A stretch of 64,000 nucleotides of DNA from Lachnospiraceae bacterium (GTDB lineage: Bacteria > Bacillota > Clostridia > Lachnospirales > Lachnospiraceae). The translations under genes were made by a program, and so were the position numbers. Where the stretch lies: NCBI GenBank assembly GCA_910574715.1, contig CAJTCH010000012.1:1-64000 (forward strand). Reading direction: 5' to 3'. Of the stretch, positions 1 through 8,668 are shown one piece after another (the stretch's first letter is position 1; each line of letters starts with the position of its first letter). Below the pieces are notes generated by a model. That model did not search any database and was not told the origin of the DNA. It saw only the letters and a program-made list of their open reading frames with translations.

Positions 1-338
1 CAAGCCTTGAGAAATCTATTTCCTTCCGACAACACTTCCATAATCGGATCACTCTTAAACGCATCATCATACATCTGCCGGCTGTACGGCGTTGTCATAA
101 TCAACCGCGACAGCTTTTCCGAATCCTCCCTGATGCACTGGAAGAGGTTCACCACATCCCAGTCCAGGTCATTGATCGTCTCTATGTCTGATGGCGCTTT
201 CCTGAAGAATACTGCACCACTTCCAAGGTATGGCTCCAAGTATGTATGATGCGGTGGAATCAGTTCTACAAGCTTATCCACGATCCTCCACTTACTCCCC
301 GGATATTTCAAAACACAATTCAGTTTACACTTCTCCAT
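1..338 (-). CDS. D12-class (Dam-like) adenine DNA methyltransferase, N-terminal part
   Basis: Partial gene running off the left edge; 112 N-terminal residues are visible. The reading begins MEKCKLNCVLKYPGSKWR, where KYPGSK is the SAM-site motif of D12 methyltransferases, followed near residue 46 by LEPYLGSGAVFF, the motif I (EPFxGxG) of the same family. The catalytic DPPY motif would lie outside the window. The enzyme transfers a methyl group from SAM to adenine N6 in DNA; phage copies usually protect phage DNA from host restriction. The ATG lies just after the TGA of the upstream phage gene, so translation is probably coupled. It was recognised only by reverse translation of the window edge. 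Confidence 0.85.
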   Translation of the reverse strand, partial: MEKCKLNCVLKYPGSKWRIVDKLVELIPPHHTYLEPYLGSGAVFFRKAPSDIETINDLDWDVVNLFQCIREDSEKLSRLIMTTPYSRQMYDDAFKSDPIMEVLSEGNRFLKA

Positions 339-340
339 TT

Positions 341-568
341 TCACTTCAACGCCTCAAACAATTTTGCCTGCTCGCACTCTCCGCAGATTCGATCCAGCAT
401 CCCCTGCGTTAACGCTGATGCCCGATATTGGCAATACTCATCACACATTTTCTCCATAACCTCTTCCAAATGATCTTCTAACACCGCCAGCCTTTTCATT
501 GCCCCTGGCAGAAGTTCCTTATCCCGGATTACCGGAACGCCTGCATGGTATTCTGTATATCTCTCCAT
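341..568 (-). CDS. Small phage protein of unknown function
   Basis: A 75-residue acidic protein rich in Glu, Leu and Lys, probably helical, with four cysteines (two in a CGEC pair near the C-terminus). I do not recognise a family. It lies in a tight leftward phage operon: its stop overlaps the spacing to the methyltransferase start by only two bases, and the preceding gene's full-length form would end five bases upstream. Position between a DNA-modification gene and the replication genes suggests an accessory early phage role, but nothing in the residues shows an activity. Confidence 0.6.
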   Translation of the reverse strand: MERYTEYHAGVPVIRDKELLPGAMKRLAVLEDHLEEVMEKMCDEYCQYRASALTQGMLDRICGECEQAKLFEALK

Positions 569-653
569 AACCCTATATCCTCACATCCCTGTCATTCTTC
601 CGAATCTTCAGATCCATCCCGCACTCCTCCCGCATCTCGTTAATCAAGTCATC

Positions 654-968
654 TCAAGTGCAGTAATCATCTGCCAGACATTCCGCCTGGAAGTTGAACT
701 CTTCCACAAAACGTGCAAGCCTGGTCTTACCATATCCAAACTTGTGATGCAGGGTATACGCTACCAGGACAGTAAATGTATCCACCACATTGTTCTTGAT
801 GTTCCGGATACATTCATCCATTGCCTTCCGCGGCACCCCGCACGGTAGATCTGTAATGTTACGCATCTGGATCTCTGCTTCCAGACCTTCTATCCCCTTC
901 TCCTTTGCAATCCGCAAGGCCTGCGCCATCCCTTCCAGGCGTGCCTGCTCTTCTCTGTTTTTACCCAT
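654..968 (-). CDS. Phage protein of unknown function, probably ended early by a TGA
   Basis: 104 residues starting MGKNREEQ (ATG at 968, preceded by GAGGGAATGAAG). I see no known domain; the middle contains a conserved-looking helix with LHHKFGYGKTRL, a pattern common in small Clostridial phage proteins that sit beside RusA. The frame stops at TGA 654-656, but the same frame remains open for 26 more sensible codons (DDLINEMREECGMDLKIRKN...) and then ends at TAG 573-575, five bases before the next gene. This looks like a Trp (TGG) to stop change, removing the C-terminal tail. The gene may still be functional if the tail is dispensable. Confidence 0.6.
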   Translation of the reverse strand: MGKNREEQARLEGMAQALRIAKEKGIEGLEAEIQMRNITDLPCGVPRKAMDECIRNIKNNVVDTFTVLVAYTLHHKFGYGKTRLARFVEEFNFQAECLADDYCT

Positions 969-972
969 GACT

Positions 973-1203
973 TCATTCCCTCTTTTTCTGCCTGTCATAA
1001 AACTTGGCAGCGCGTTCAATCTCATTGACCACAGCCAGAAGAATCTCCTTCGCAAAAGGTGTCTTATATTTCTCATAAACCCCGCTGACCTTATCCATGA
1101 ATTCCCCCAGCTCAGTCCCAGTCAATCTCTTAGCTGCATATCCCTTATACAGGCTCCATACATCCCGAAACATACGGGATGCTTCTCTAAATCCCATTAT
1201 CAT
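973..1203 (-). CDS. Small phage protein of unknown function
   Basis: A 76-residue, mostly helical, charged protein (MIMGFREASRMF start) ending in DRQKKRE. It overlaps the RusA gene stop by four bases upstream and is followed four bases later by the next phage gene, so it belongs to the same early operon. No motif that I can name. Two adjacent ATGs are possible starts; the difference is two residues. Function cannot be assigned beyond phage early region. Confidence 0.6.
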   Translation of the reverse strand: MIMGFREASRMFRDVWSLYKGYAAKRLTGTELGEFMDKVSGVYEKYKTPFAKEILLAVVNEIERAAKFYDRQKKRE

Positions 1204-1598
1204 AACTCTGCCAGCTCCCTGATCAGGATATAAATCCCTGGTGGATCCGCCCAGAATTTCTCTATAATCTCAAATGCCACCAATGCATCATCCTTCCAGA
1301 ATCCAACTGTTGTCATACAATCCTTCAAAAGTTTCTGGAGATTATCCGTATCTGGCTTCGTGATCCGGTATTCCCCCTGCTGATGCTTTTCCCTCGGGAA
1401 ACACCACTTTGTTACCAGCTGGACTCCACAATTATACATTTTCTCTGGCTTATGCTTCGCCAGATGCCCGCACAACTTAATCCTTGCCTGGTTTACTTCC
1501 GGCGGATCATAGAACACCGGCTTCCCCTTAATGACCGCCACTTTCTTCTCCTGGTGTGTGCAGGTAGGCGGTATCATCGGCATAAAGAACTCAATCAT
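1200..1598 (-). CDS. rusA: RusA-family Holliday junction resolvase
   Basis: 132 residues, the usual RusA length. RusA is a dimeric Mg-dependent endonuclease that cuts four-way DNA junctions formed during phage recombination and replication. The key block KPDTDNLQKLLKDCM followed by GFWKDDALV carries the acidic residues (the PDxDN and DD pairs) that bind metal in the family, near residues 82-106. N-terminal MPMIPPTCTHQ fits the family's first strand (PPTPxxxxR-type region), although the exact arrangement differs slightly. It lies downstream of the replication genes in the phage early operon, separated from the primase by about 300 bases of repeat-rich DNA. Confidence 0.9.
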   Translation of the reverse strand: MIEFFMPMIPPTCTHQEKKVAVIKGKPVFYDPPEVNQARIKLCGHLAKHKPEKMYNCGVQLVTKWCFPREKHQQGEYRITKPDTDNLQKLLKDCMTTVGFWKDDALVAFEIIEKFWADPPGIYILIRELAEL

Positions 1599-1662
1599 GT
1601 TTACTTCACTCCTTTAACGTGCGAAATTCATTTAAGGGAAAATCAATTTAAGTCAAGGACCA

Positions 1663-1709
1663 GGGGAAGGAGTCGTCGTGCGTAAGCTACCGCACGACTA
1701 CTTTCCCCC
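1663..1709. other. Long imperfect hairpin between primase and rusA genes
   Basis: Arms 1671-1682 (AGTCGTCGTGCG) and 1691-1702 pair with one mismatch around an 8-nt loop, and the stem extends outward through GGGG/CCCC (1663-1666 with 1706-1709). It has no clear T-run on either side, so an RNA processing or translation-control element is as likely as a terminator. It sits upstream of rusA on the leftward transcript. Confidence 0.5.
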
Positions 1710-1763
1710 TTGACCGTCAGGGAAAGAAACGCTTTTATATATACGTAGTATATATAGTCATTT

Positions 1764-1919
1764 TCTTCCCTAGGGAAACGGAAAACACGTGCTGTTTTTT
1801 TCCCTCAAAATTTCCCTCACTTTTTCCCAGAGGGAAAGGAAAATACGTGCTGTTTTTTTCCCTCAGATTTTCCCTGTGAGGGAAAGGGAAAATTATGTTT
1901 TTTTCCTTACATTTCCCTC
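1764..1919. repeat. GGGAAA/TTTCCC-rich short tandem repeats
   Basis: A roughly 58-bp unit is repeated: GTGCTGTTTTTTTCCCTCA occurs at about 1789 and about 1847, each preceded by GGAAAA and followed by TTTCCCT, and many single TTTCCC or GGGAAA words (some forming inverted pairs) fill the stretch. It overlaps the 3' end of the primase-helicase gene and the following gap. Clusters of this sort next to a primase gene resemble phage replication-origin iterons, but this is only inferred from position. Confidence 0.55.
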
Positions 1920-4097
1920 CTCGATCACGAATCCTCCATGCTCCTTCAGACGATTTCTGACGGTCTTTTCCGTGACCGCCATATACTCTGCTAAGTCTTC
2001 AACTGTCACATTCTCATTAATCCCACAAGCCTCATAAGCGGTCTCTATCGCCTGCTTCCGCTCCTTCTTCTTATCCGCAGGCGTCTTTCTCTTCCCGATT
2101 GCTTTCTGCCACGGCGCCTTCTCCGCTTCAGGCTGGATGTCTTTCAGTACACCTACACGATCGATACAATGTACCGGATAATTAAACCAAACATTGACAG
2201 GTTCAAACTTCGGAAATTCTCTTAATGTTCCCTCGATTCTCCAGGCTGTCCTTGCCCGTGCCTGCTGCTCTGCCAGCCGAACCCGCTCATTCAGTTCTTC
2301 ATACTGCTTCTTAAAAAGCTTCTTCTTACAATACGTCATCATCTGCACTTGGCTGCACAGATCATCCTGGGACACATCATCTTCCCAGTCCTCATACAAA
2401 CCATTCAAATAAGCCGCACAGGCATCACAGATATATTTATTCGTCTCCTGCTTCAACAGCTCATCCGTCACATCCAACTCAATCAGATCCAGAATCGCAT
2501 CAGGATCCCGGGCAAACACCCCCGATCCCGACGCACGATCCATAGCACGTTTACCTCCCTGACTCCCTTTACTGTGATGATGACAATAGATCACTGCCGC
2601 ATTAAGCTCTGTACAAACTTTATCAAACTGATTACAGAAATTTGCCATCTGGTCAGCGCTGTTCTCATCTCCCGTGATAACTTTATAGATCGGATCGATA
2701 ATTACTGCTATGTAGTTCTTTTTTACTGCTCTCCGGATCAGTTTGGGGGCCAGCTTATCCATCGGTACCGCTTTCCCTCTTAAATTCCAGATATCAATAT
2801 TGTCCAAATGACCTGGATTTAACCCTAATGCTTCATATACATCACGAAAACGATGGAGACAAGACGCACGGTCAAGTTCCAGATTCACATATAACACCTT
2901 TCCCCGGGTACATTCCCATCCCAACCACTTCACACCCTCCGCAATCGCAATGCTCAACTCTATCAATGCAAACGATTTTCCTGCCTTGGATGGCCCTGAA
3001 ATCAGCATCTTATGCCCCTGCCGCAGAAGATTTCCAATCAGTGGCGCAGACAACTGTGGCAGTTGATCCCATACATCCTCCAGCCGCTCCGGCTCCGGAA
3101 GATCATCATTGATGCTCTCAATCCATTCATGCCATTCCTCCCATGACTGCTTCCCGATATTCATATCAACCAGAAACTGCTTTTTCCCATTGCGAGTCAC
3201 ACCTGGCATCCTGGACAACCTGGAAGGATTCCTGTTCTGGTTATCCACTTTCAGGCCATTCTTTTCACACACTTTATACAGATAATCAACACGGCTTCGA
3301 TATTCCTTGTAATCCGATGCATCTACACGCACAACGGCATGCAAGCTCTTGCCTCCACTATGGACTAGACATGCTACTGGCAACTCCAGTTCTCTGATGA
3401 TCGCATTCTGTTTCTCAATCTCCATCGTATCTGATTCCACAAGTGCATATTTAAACTCCGTGACATTCTCATTTTTACAGTCCTTGCCATCCAATGGATT
3501 AAAACGGATCCATGCCCCTGCTTTCGGATTATAGTCTCCAAGCACTGAACCAATATCATTCCCACACTTACTCAATTGTTGGATCAACTGCCCTGCAGTT
3601 CTATCCCAGCAGCCTTTTGACGGCAGGAATCTGCCGTCCCTTTCGTAGGTCCGGGTCACATAGCCAACTCTCTCAGATGCTTCAAACAATATCTCCAGAT
3701 ACTTGATCAACTGCTTTGCGGGATCCCATTTATCAGGCTCATGCACTTCTTTTTCTTCCACCCAGTTCTTGTCTACAACCCTATAATCCTCTGCGCTGAT
3801 CTCATCATCCCAATCTAACTCATGCCCTCCATGAGCAGGCTTCCATCCACGGTCAAGTGCCATCTGTACGATCGTTCCCGCGGTGACCGGAGATGCATTT
3901 CCCTGAAAACTCCGCCATTTCTTCTCACACTCCTGCGCATGGTACCTGCCCATATCCCTGCGGCTCCAGGCATCCCAGACAGACACCGGATATCCTTCAT
4001 GCTTTAATGCCATTCCAATATTCACCCATTCCTGGTAATCACATCCGGAAGGATCTATATGCTCAATGATTTCTGTTAAGTCTGTCTGCCGCTCCAT
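1893..4097 (-). CDS. Phage primase/RepA-type helicase fusion
   Basis: 734 residues. Residues 1-90 match a PriCT-2 type primase-associated domain (GCDYQEWVNIGMALKHEG, then a WRSF motif). The middle holds an archaeo-eukaryotic-primase-like stretch without an obvious complete active site. From about residue 365 a RepA/DnaB-like AAA_25 ATPase follows: Walker A GPSKAGKS, Walker B-like AVIIDPIYK, and the GxVFARDPDAILDL segment typical of RepA-like helicases. The C-terminal 100 residues contain a helix-turn-helix-like stretch (MAVTEKTVRNRLKEHGG). It would load on the origin and unwind and prime phage DNA. It starts just downstream of the SF2 helicase stop in the replication operon. Confidence 0.85.
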   Translation of the reverse strand: MERQTDLTEIIEHIDPSGCDYQEWVNIGMALKHEGYPVSVWDAWSRRDMGRYHAQECEKKWRSFQGNASPVTAGTIVQMALDRGWKPAHGGHELDWDDEISAEDYRVVDKNWVEEKEVHEPDKWDPAKQLIKYLEILFEASERVGYVTRTYERDGRFLPSKGCWDRTAGQLIQQLSKCGNDIGSVLGDYNPKAGAWIRFNPLDGKDCKNENVTEFKYALVESDTMEIEKQNAIIRELELPVACLVHSGGKSLHAVVRVDASDYKEYRSRVDYLYKVCEKNGLKVDNQNRNPSRLSRMPGVTRNGKKQFLVDMNIGKQSWEEWHEWIESINDDLPEPERLEDVWDQLPQLSAPLIGNLLRQGHKMLISGPSKAGKSFALIELSIAIAEGVKWLGWECTRGKVLYVNLELDRASCLHRFRDVYEALGLNPGHLDNIDIWNLRGKAVPMDKLAPKLIRRAVKKNYIAVIIDPIYKVITGDENSADQMANFCNQFDKVCTELNAAVIYCHHHSKGSQGGKRAMDRASGSGVFARDPDAILDLIELDVTDELLKQETNKYICDACAAYLNGLYEDWEDDVSQDDLCSQVQMMTYCKKKLFKKQYEELNERVRLAEQQARARTAWRIEGTLREFPKFEPVNVWFNYPVHCIDRVGVLKDIQPEAEKAPWQKAIGKRKTPADKKKERKQAIETAYEACGINENVTVEDLAEYMAVTEKTVRNRLKEHGGFVIEEGNVRKKT

Positions 4098-4099
4098 AT

Positions 4100-5680
4100 T
4101 TACGCTCCTATATATTCCTGCGGATTGATGTCAGGAGGCACACACCATCCATTCCCCGCAATCCGGTCTATCAGATTTTTCGCAGTCTCAAACTGCCACG
4201 TTCCCACATGTTGGAATCCTTTTCCCTCCAGGAAACGAATCTGTTTTGGTGTTGTCAATCCTTCCTGCCGCCGTTTATCCAGACGATCCAATAGCTTGGA
4301 TGCCTTACCGGCATTATCAATCTGATCCGGAAGGATACCCAACTTCTCAAGAGTACTTTTCTGTTTGTCAGACGGCGGTGCCATCTCCCAGCCAAATGCC
4401 GGGACATATCCTGCAAGATCCTCTGCCTGGATGCTCATCTCAAATTGAAGCGGATCCACCAGTTTTTTCTTCCTCCGCTTCATCTCCGCCAGCTGTTTTG
4501 CCAGCGCCTCTTCCCTCTGTGCTACAACATCCTCTGCTGCATATTGTTCTGCCTCTTCGATATCTATTGGACATCCAGCCTCTTCCAGATCCTCTGTCAT
4601 CTTCCGGGCAACATCCTCACTCTCACAGATCAGGTGTGCCGGATGACACAGCTCATGGCGCTCCGTATGCCATAGGAAGTCTAACAGTAATAAATGATCC
4701 TTTCCTGGCGCTAACCTGGTTCCCCGTCCTACCATCTGGCAATAAAGGCTCCTGACCTTTGTCGGCCGGAGAACAACAACACAATCCACAGATGGGCAGT
4801 CCCACCCCTCTGTCAGCAGCATAGAGTTGCACAGCACATTGTATCGATCCTCTTCAAAATCTTTCAGGATCTCTGCCCTGTCTTGGCTGTCCCCGTTCAC
4901 CTCAGCAGCACAGAACCCATTTTCATTCAGGATATCCCTGAACTTCTGGCTTGTCTTTACAAGCGGAAGGAACACAACCGTCTTCCTGTCCCTGCAGTAC
5001 CCCTTCATCTCTTCCGCAATCATGTGCAGGTACGGATCCAGGGCTGTACCCAGATCCCCTGCTTTAAAGTCACCCGACTGCATCCCAACGCCTGTAAGAT
5101 CCACTTTAAGCGGGATTGTAACTGCCTTGATCGGTGATAGGTATCCTTCCTTAATGGCTTTTGGCAGCGCATACTCATAAGCCAGGTTTTCAAACACACT
5201 GCCCAAATTTCTCAGATCCCCCCTGTCCGGGGTTGCCGTAACACCAAGTACCTTGGCCTCTGAAAAATGCTGCAGCACCTTCTGATAACTGTCAGAGATA
5301 CAGTGATGCGCTTCATCAATGATAATCGTATCAAAATAATCTTCCGGAAACTGCATCAACCGCTTCTCCCGCATCATGGTCTGTACCGAACCGACCACGA
5401 TACGGAACCAGCTACCAAGACAGGTTGCTTCTGCCTTCTCCGTTGCACAGCCAAGCCCGGTTGACCGTGCGATCTTATCCGCTGCCTGCTCCAGGAGTTC
5501 GCCCCGGTGTGCCAGGATCAATACCCGGTCTCCATTCCTGACACATTCTTCCGTTACTTTAGCGAATACAATCGTCTTTCCGCATCCGGTAGGCAGCACA
5601 AGAAGAGTTTTCTTGGTTCCATTCCCCCAGCTTTCAAAAATGGCTTCTTTCGCTTCTCTCTGATATGGTCTGAGCTCCAT
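4100..5680 (-). CDS. SF2 DEAD/DEAH-box helicase (phage)
   Basis: 526 residues with the full superfamily 2 set: Q-like RPYQREA at the start, Walker A LPTGCGKT (about residue 31), DEAHH Walker B, GVTATPDR motif III, and motif VI QMVGRGTRLAPGK. The C-terminal 170 residues are extra and end in two repeats of a small helical module found in phage DEAD helicases (a QIRFLEGKGF-like element). It uses ATP to unwind or remodel DNA during phage replication. Start ATG overlaps the stop of the DUF669 gene by one base, so the two are co-translated. Confidence 0.9.
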   Translation of the reverse strand: MELRPYQREAKEAIFESWGNGTKKTLLVLPTGCGKTIVFAKVTEECVRNGDRVLILAHRGELLEQAADKIARSTGLGCATEKAEATCLGSWFRIVVGSVQTMMREKRLMQFPEDYFDTIIIDEAHHCISDSYQKVLQHFSEAKVLGVTATPDRGDLRNLGSVFENLAYEYALPKAIKEGYLSPIKAVTIPLKVDLTGVGMQSGDFKAGDLGTALDPYLHMIAEEMKGYCRDRKTVVFLPLVKTSQKFRDILNENGFCAAEVNGDSQDRAEILKDFEEDRYNVLCNSMLLTEGWDCPSVDCVVVLRPTKVRSLYCQMVGRGTRLAPGKDHLLLLDFLWHTERHELCHPAHLICESEDVARKMTEDLEEAGCPIDIEEAEQYAAEDVVAQREEALAKQLAEMKRRKKKLVDPLQFEMSIQAEDLAGYVPAFGWEMAPPSDKQKSTLEKLGILPDQIDNAGKASKLLDRLDKRRQEGLTTPKQIRFLEGKGFQHVGTWQFETAKNLIDRIAGNGWCVPPDINPQEYIGA

Positions 5681-6123
5681 TAGAACTCACCTGCCTTAAA
5701 CTGTTTTTTAGGCTTCGGCAAAAACTTCTTAACATGATTATACTTTTTATTTGGATCATTCTTATCTGGTCGCACCTCAATGGTTGCCCTTCCTGTAGAC
5801 TGCGGCACCATCTGCCAATTCATTTTTACCCTGCCTTCCTTTTCTTCCGCACCAATAGACAGAAAGAATTCTGCAAGTTTCCACTGCATCTTATCATAGA
5901 GCAAAAGACTTTCATTCATAACAGTTGTCCCTTCCTGAGCATCTATGCGGATCTTTAATAATGCCCGGTTGCATGGCGGTACTTTATCGCTACCTTCATA
6001 TCTGCTTCTTTCAAAGCTTTCCACGGTAAAATCATAATCTCCTGCCGGGAGAAGAGTGTACTCACTTCCTTTTTCTACTTCTTCATCCCAGCCAATCTCT
6101 TTTCCTCTACAATCTTCACTCAT
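5680..6123 (-). CDS. DUF669-family phage protein
   Basis: 147 residues resembling DUF669 proteins of Firmicute phages: an N-terminal LLPAGDYDFTVESFER strand pair, a central NRALLKIRIDAQEG and a C-terminal Lys-rich tail. These proteins are found almost always between a Sak-type ATPase and a helicase or primase, as here, and are thought to act as single-strand-binding or recombination accessory proteins. No catalytic motif is visible. The tail KKQFKAGEF is basic and could contact DNA. Confidence 0.75.
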   Translation of the reverse strand: MSEDCRGKEIGWDEEVEKGSEYTLLPAGDYDFTVESFERSRYEGSDKVPPCNRALLKIRIDAQEGTTVMNESLLLYDKMQWKLAEFFLSIGAEEKEGRVKMNWQMVPQSTGRATIEVRPDKNDPNKKYNHVKKFLPKPKKQFKAGEF

Positions 6124-6140
6124 ACATCTATTCTCCTTCT

Positions 6141-7310
6141 CTAATCAAATGGAATCTCCTGTTTACTCCTTATCTCATTGATTACTGCCATTACCTTTGG
6201 CCATGCCGCGATCAGACAGCCGTCAATAAATTCATCCGGAAGGTTTTGGAACGGTGTACTGCGTGGAAAGAAACCACGCTGATAAACAGCTTCCAGCAAT
6301 TCCTCTTCCGACACCAGATTGACATACATCAGATCCTGCAGCGCCTTCGGTATATAATCATTCAGACGGAACACCTCGCTCCGGGACATATCAGCTTCCG
6401 GTTTTGCTCCTTTCTCCTCCGGTTTCTCTTCCTTTTGTTCCTTCTTCCCTTCCTGGAGCTTTTCCCCTGTGTCAAAATCCAATTCTTCATCAATATCCGC
6501 TTCCGGAAGGCTCATGAAATCCGGCAGCTTATTCTCCTTCTTTTCTTCCGGCTGTTTCATAGTTTTGTCCCGTTCCGCCGCTGAACCCTCTACGATATGG
6601 CGGATCACGCCGTATTCAAACTCGCATTCGTCCGGAAGCCCGTAGCGGTTCTTTGCATCCCAGCAAGGGTGGTGGGATGTGTACATGATCCGCTTCCCGC
6701 CCTGGCCTTTGTGCTTCTTCCCCTTATCATCCACTGCAACAGAATAAGTCTTATAATTGACGAACAACAACATATCCGCCCATTCTTTCACTAACGGCGC
6801 TGTCTGGGAAGAAGTTTTTTTACCTAACTTCAATTCCCATCGGTCATATGCCCCCATTTCATCCGGCTGTTCAAACTTTTTAATATGTGCATGTGCCGTC
6901 AATACAACATTGATCCCCGCTTCCACGAGATCCTCCAGCTTATTCAGAAACCGTCCAAACTCTTCTTTCGTATATACATAACCGGTTCCATAGCCAAAAC
7001 TTTCAATTCCATCCTTACGGTGCTTATCACAGATATGCTCCACACAAAGCTGCTCTGCCCAGTCAACCGTATCAATAACCAAAGATCCACATATACCCGG
7101 ATTATCTTTTACATATTGGATCTCCTGCAATAGATATTCCCAGCTGCTCGGACGCGGCAGCCTTGCCACGTCCATATCCTTCGTGCTTCCTTCCGTATCA
7201 ATAAATACTGCATTGGGAAACCTGGAAGCAAACGTTGATTTCCCAATCCCCTCAGGGCCGTAGCACACAACCTTCTTAGCGCTCTTGACCTTTCCTCTTG
7301 TTATCTCCAT
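6141..7310 (-). CDS. AAA_24/RecA-like phage ATPase (Sak4-type recombinase)
   Basis: 389 residues. Walker A GPEGIGKST lies near residue 22, followed by FIDTEGSTKDMDV and Walker B SLVIDTVDW, the pattern of the AAA_24 ATPases that include Sak4 single-strand-annealing proteins. A long acidic and lysine-rich linker (about 265-310) leads to a separate helical C-terminal domain of about 80 residues not usual for minimal Sak4. Position next to a DUF669 gene and an SMC-like ATPase supports a role in phage recombination. It starts at the stop of the SMC-like gene (one-base overlap). Confidence 0.8.
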   Translation of the reverse strand: MEITRGKVKSAKKVVCYGPEGIGKSTFASRFPNAVFIDTEGSTKDMDVARLPRPSSWEYLLQEIQYVKDNPGICGSLVIDTVDWAEQLCVEHICDKHRKDGIESFGYGTGYVYTKEEFGRFLNKLEDLVEAGINVVLTAHAHIKKFEQPDEMGAYDRWELKLGKKTSSQTAPLVKEWADMLLFVNYKTYSVAVDDKGKKHKGQGGKRIMYTSHHPCWDAKNRYGLPDECEFEYGVIRHIVEGSAAERDKTMKQPEEKKENKLPDFMSLPEADIDEELDFDTGEKLQEGKKEQKEEKPEEKGAKPEADMSRSEVFRLNDYIPKALQDLMYVNLVSEEELLEAVYQRGFFPRSTPFQNLPDEFIDGCLIAAWPKVMAVINEIRSKQEIPFD

Positions 7311-8641
7311 TAAAATTCACCCACTTTCCATGAAGGCGTTTTCTGCGTCTCCCGCATATTTTCTTCCAGAATTCCCTGTCCCTTCACATAACCGTCCTCT
7401 ATGATGATGCTACATTCATCACCTACGCTCACCCTGGTAGCGATCGCTTGCAGCCCTTCCTGATGGAGCCACTGGCCAAATTCATTCAAAGTCTGCATAT
7501 CCATCTGTTCCAGCTTATCCAGAAGGACGAAACCGCACTTCGGGTTCAGTTTTCGGACAATTGCTGTAGACACCTTCAACCGGTCCGATCCGGACATGTT
7601 ATCCCACAACTGCCCTCTGTAAACCAGTTCCCCATCCTTCACTGACAATTCCGGAAGCGGCAGATCTGCCGTCTGCAGCAGATCTGTCTTTGCCTTTCGT
7701 GTATCTTCAATCTGCCTGGTAAGGGCTGCATACTGATCCTTATACTGTCTTGCATCATCTTCTGCCTTATCCTTGTCCAGATTCGCCCGTACCTTCCGAT
7801 TGATCTCCTCAATGTCTGCAATATTCGCTTCCAATTCGGCAGTCGATTCATCTTGCAACTGAAGAACTGTTTTCATTGCAATCTCTTCATCAGAAACCGC
7901 TTGATCATACTCCAGTTTTAATTTATCCTTACGCACCTGTAGTTCCGCAATCTGGTCATCAATGCGGTTCAGGTCATCAAAAATCCTGTGCTTACCAGCT
8001 GTAATCTCATTCAATCGGTCTCTTTTCCTCTGGTTCTCCCCGTTTCTGGCAAGAATCTCCTGCTGTTTCCGGATTAATTCTGACGGAGATACCAATTCTC
8101 TTGGTGCATCCGGATAATAAGTCTGCTCATCTGCAAACTTCTTTTTCTGATCTGCAATCTGCCCGATCGCATGACGGTGGCTGAAAAGCTCCTTTTCATT
8201 CTTCTCCAAATCTGCAAGCTGTTCCCCTACCCCGATGATCCTAAGAAGAGTCTGTGCCTTTTCCTTTCCAGAACTCTCCATAAATCTAGGCAAATCCAAC
8301 GCCAACTGCTCTACGAATTCATTCAAAAGCTGCTGTCCACTCTTGTTTCCATTCGGATCTGTCACCTTCAGGCTGCTGTTTTTTCCCTTCCTTTCCACCA
8401 CCAGTCCATTACTCATTACAATACGCAGGTTCGGCGGTATCGCAGACCCCTCACGCATTGCCTGGGATGGGCGATATTTCTCCCCGCCTAATGCCCATGC
8501 AATAGAATCCAGAACCGAAGTCTTTCCCTGATTGTTATTACCACCGACAATCGTCAGCCCATCTCTTGATGGCTCTATCTTCACCGCCTTAATGCGCTTG
8601 ACATTTTCAATCTCTAGCTTATTGATTTTAATGCTATCCAT
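7310..8641 (-). CDS. RecF/SbcC-like phage ATPase
   Basis: 443 residues. N-terminal IENVKRIKAVKI and Walker A GGNNNQGKTS (about residue 34) are those of the RecF/SMC/SbcC superfamily. A coiled-coil-rich middle (about 140-310) follows, then a short C-terminal lobe with a signature-like MSGSDRLKVSTAI and Walker B CGFVLLDKLEQM. It is far shorter than SbcC, as in phage copies. It probably works with the adjacent Sak-like ATPase in processing DNA ends. The ATG follows the Spo0A-like gene by 27 bases. Confidence 0.85.
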   Translation of the reverse strand: MDSIKINKLEIENVKRIKAVKIEPSRDGLTIVGGNNNQGKTSVLDSIAWALGGEKYRPSQAMREGSAIPPNLRIVMSNGLVVERKGKNSSLKVTDPNGNKSGQQLLNEFVEQLALDLPRFMESSGKEKAQTLLRIIGVGEQLADLEKNEKELFSHRHAIGQIADQKKKFADEQTYYPDAPRELVSPSELIRKQQEILARNGENQRKRDRLNEITAGKHRIFDDLNRIDDQIAELQVRKDKLKLEYDQAVSDEEIAMKTVLQLQDESTAELEANIADIEEINRKVRANLDKDKAEDDARQYKDQYAALTRQIEDTRKAKTDLLQTADLPLPELSVKDGELVYRGQLWDNMSGSDRLKVSTAIVRKLNPKCGFVLLDKLEQMDMQTLNEFGQWLHQEGLQAIATRVSVGDECSIIIEDGYVKGQGILEENMRETQKTPSWKVGEF

Positions 8642-8668
8642 ACTGCTCCATCCTCCTCAAATTTATCG

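Noticed and set aside
654-656. UGA recoding (selenocysteine or Trp) in the phage gene
   Set aside because: No selenocysteine-insertion hairpin is apparent, and TGA ends other genes in the window.
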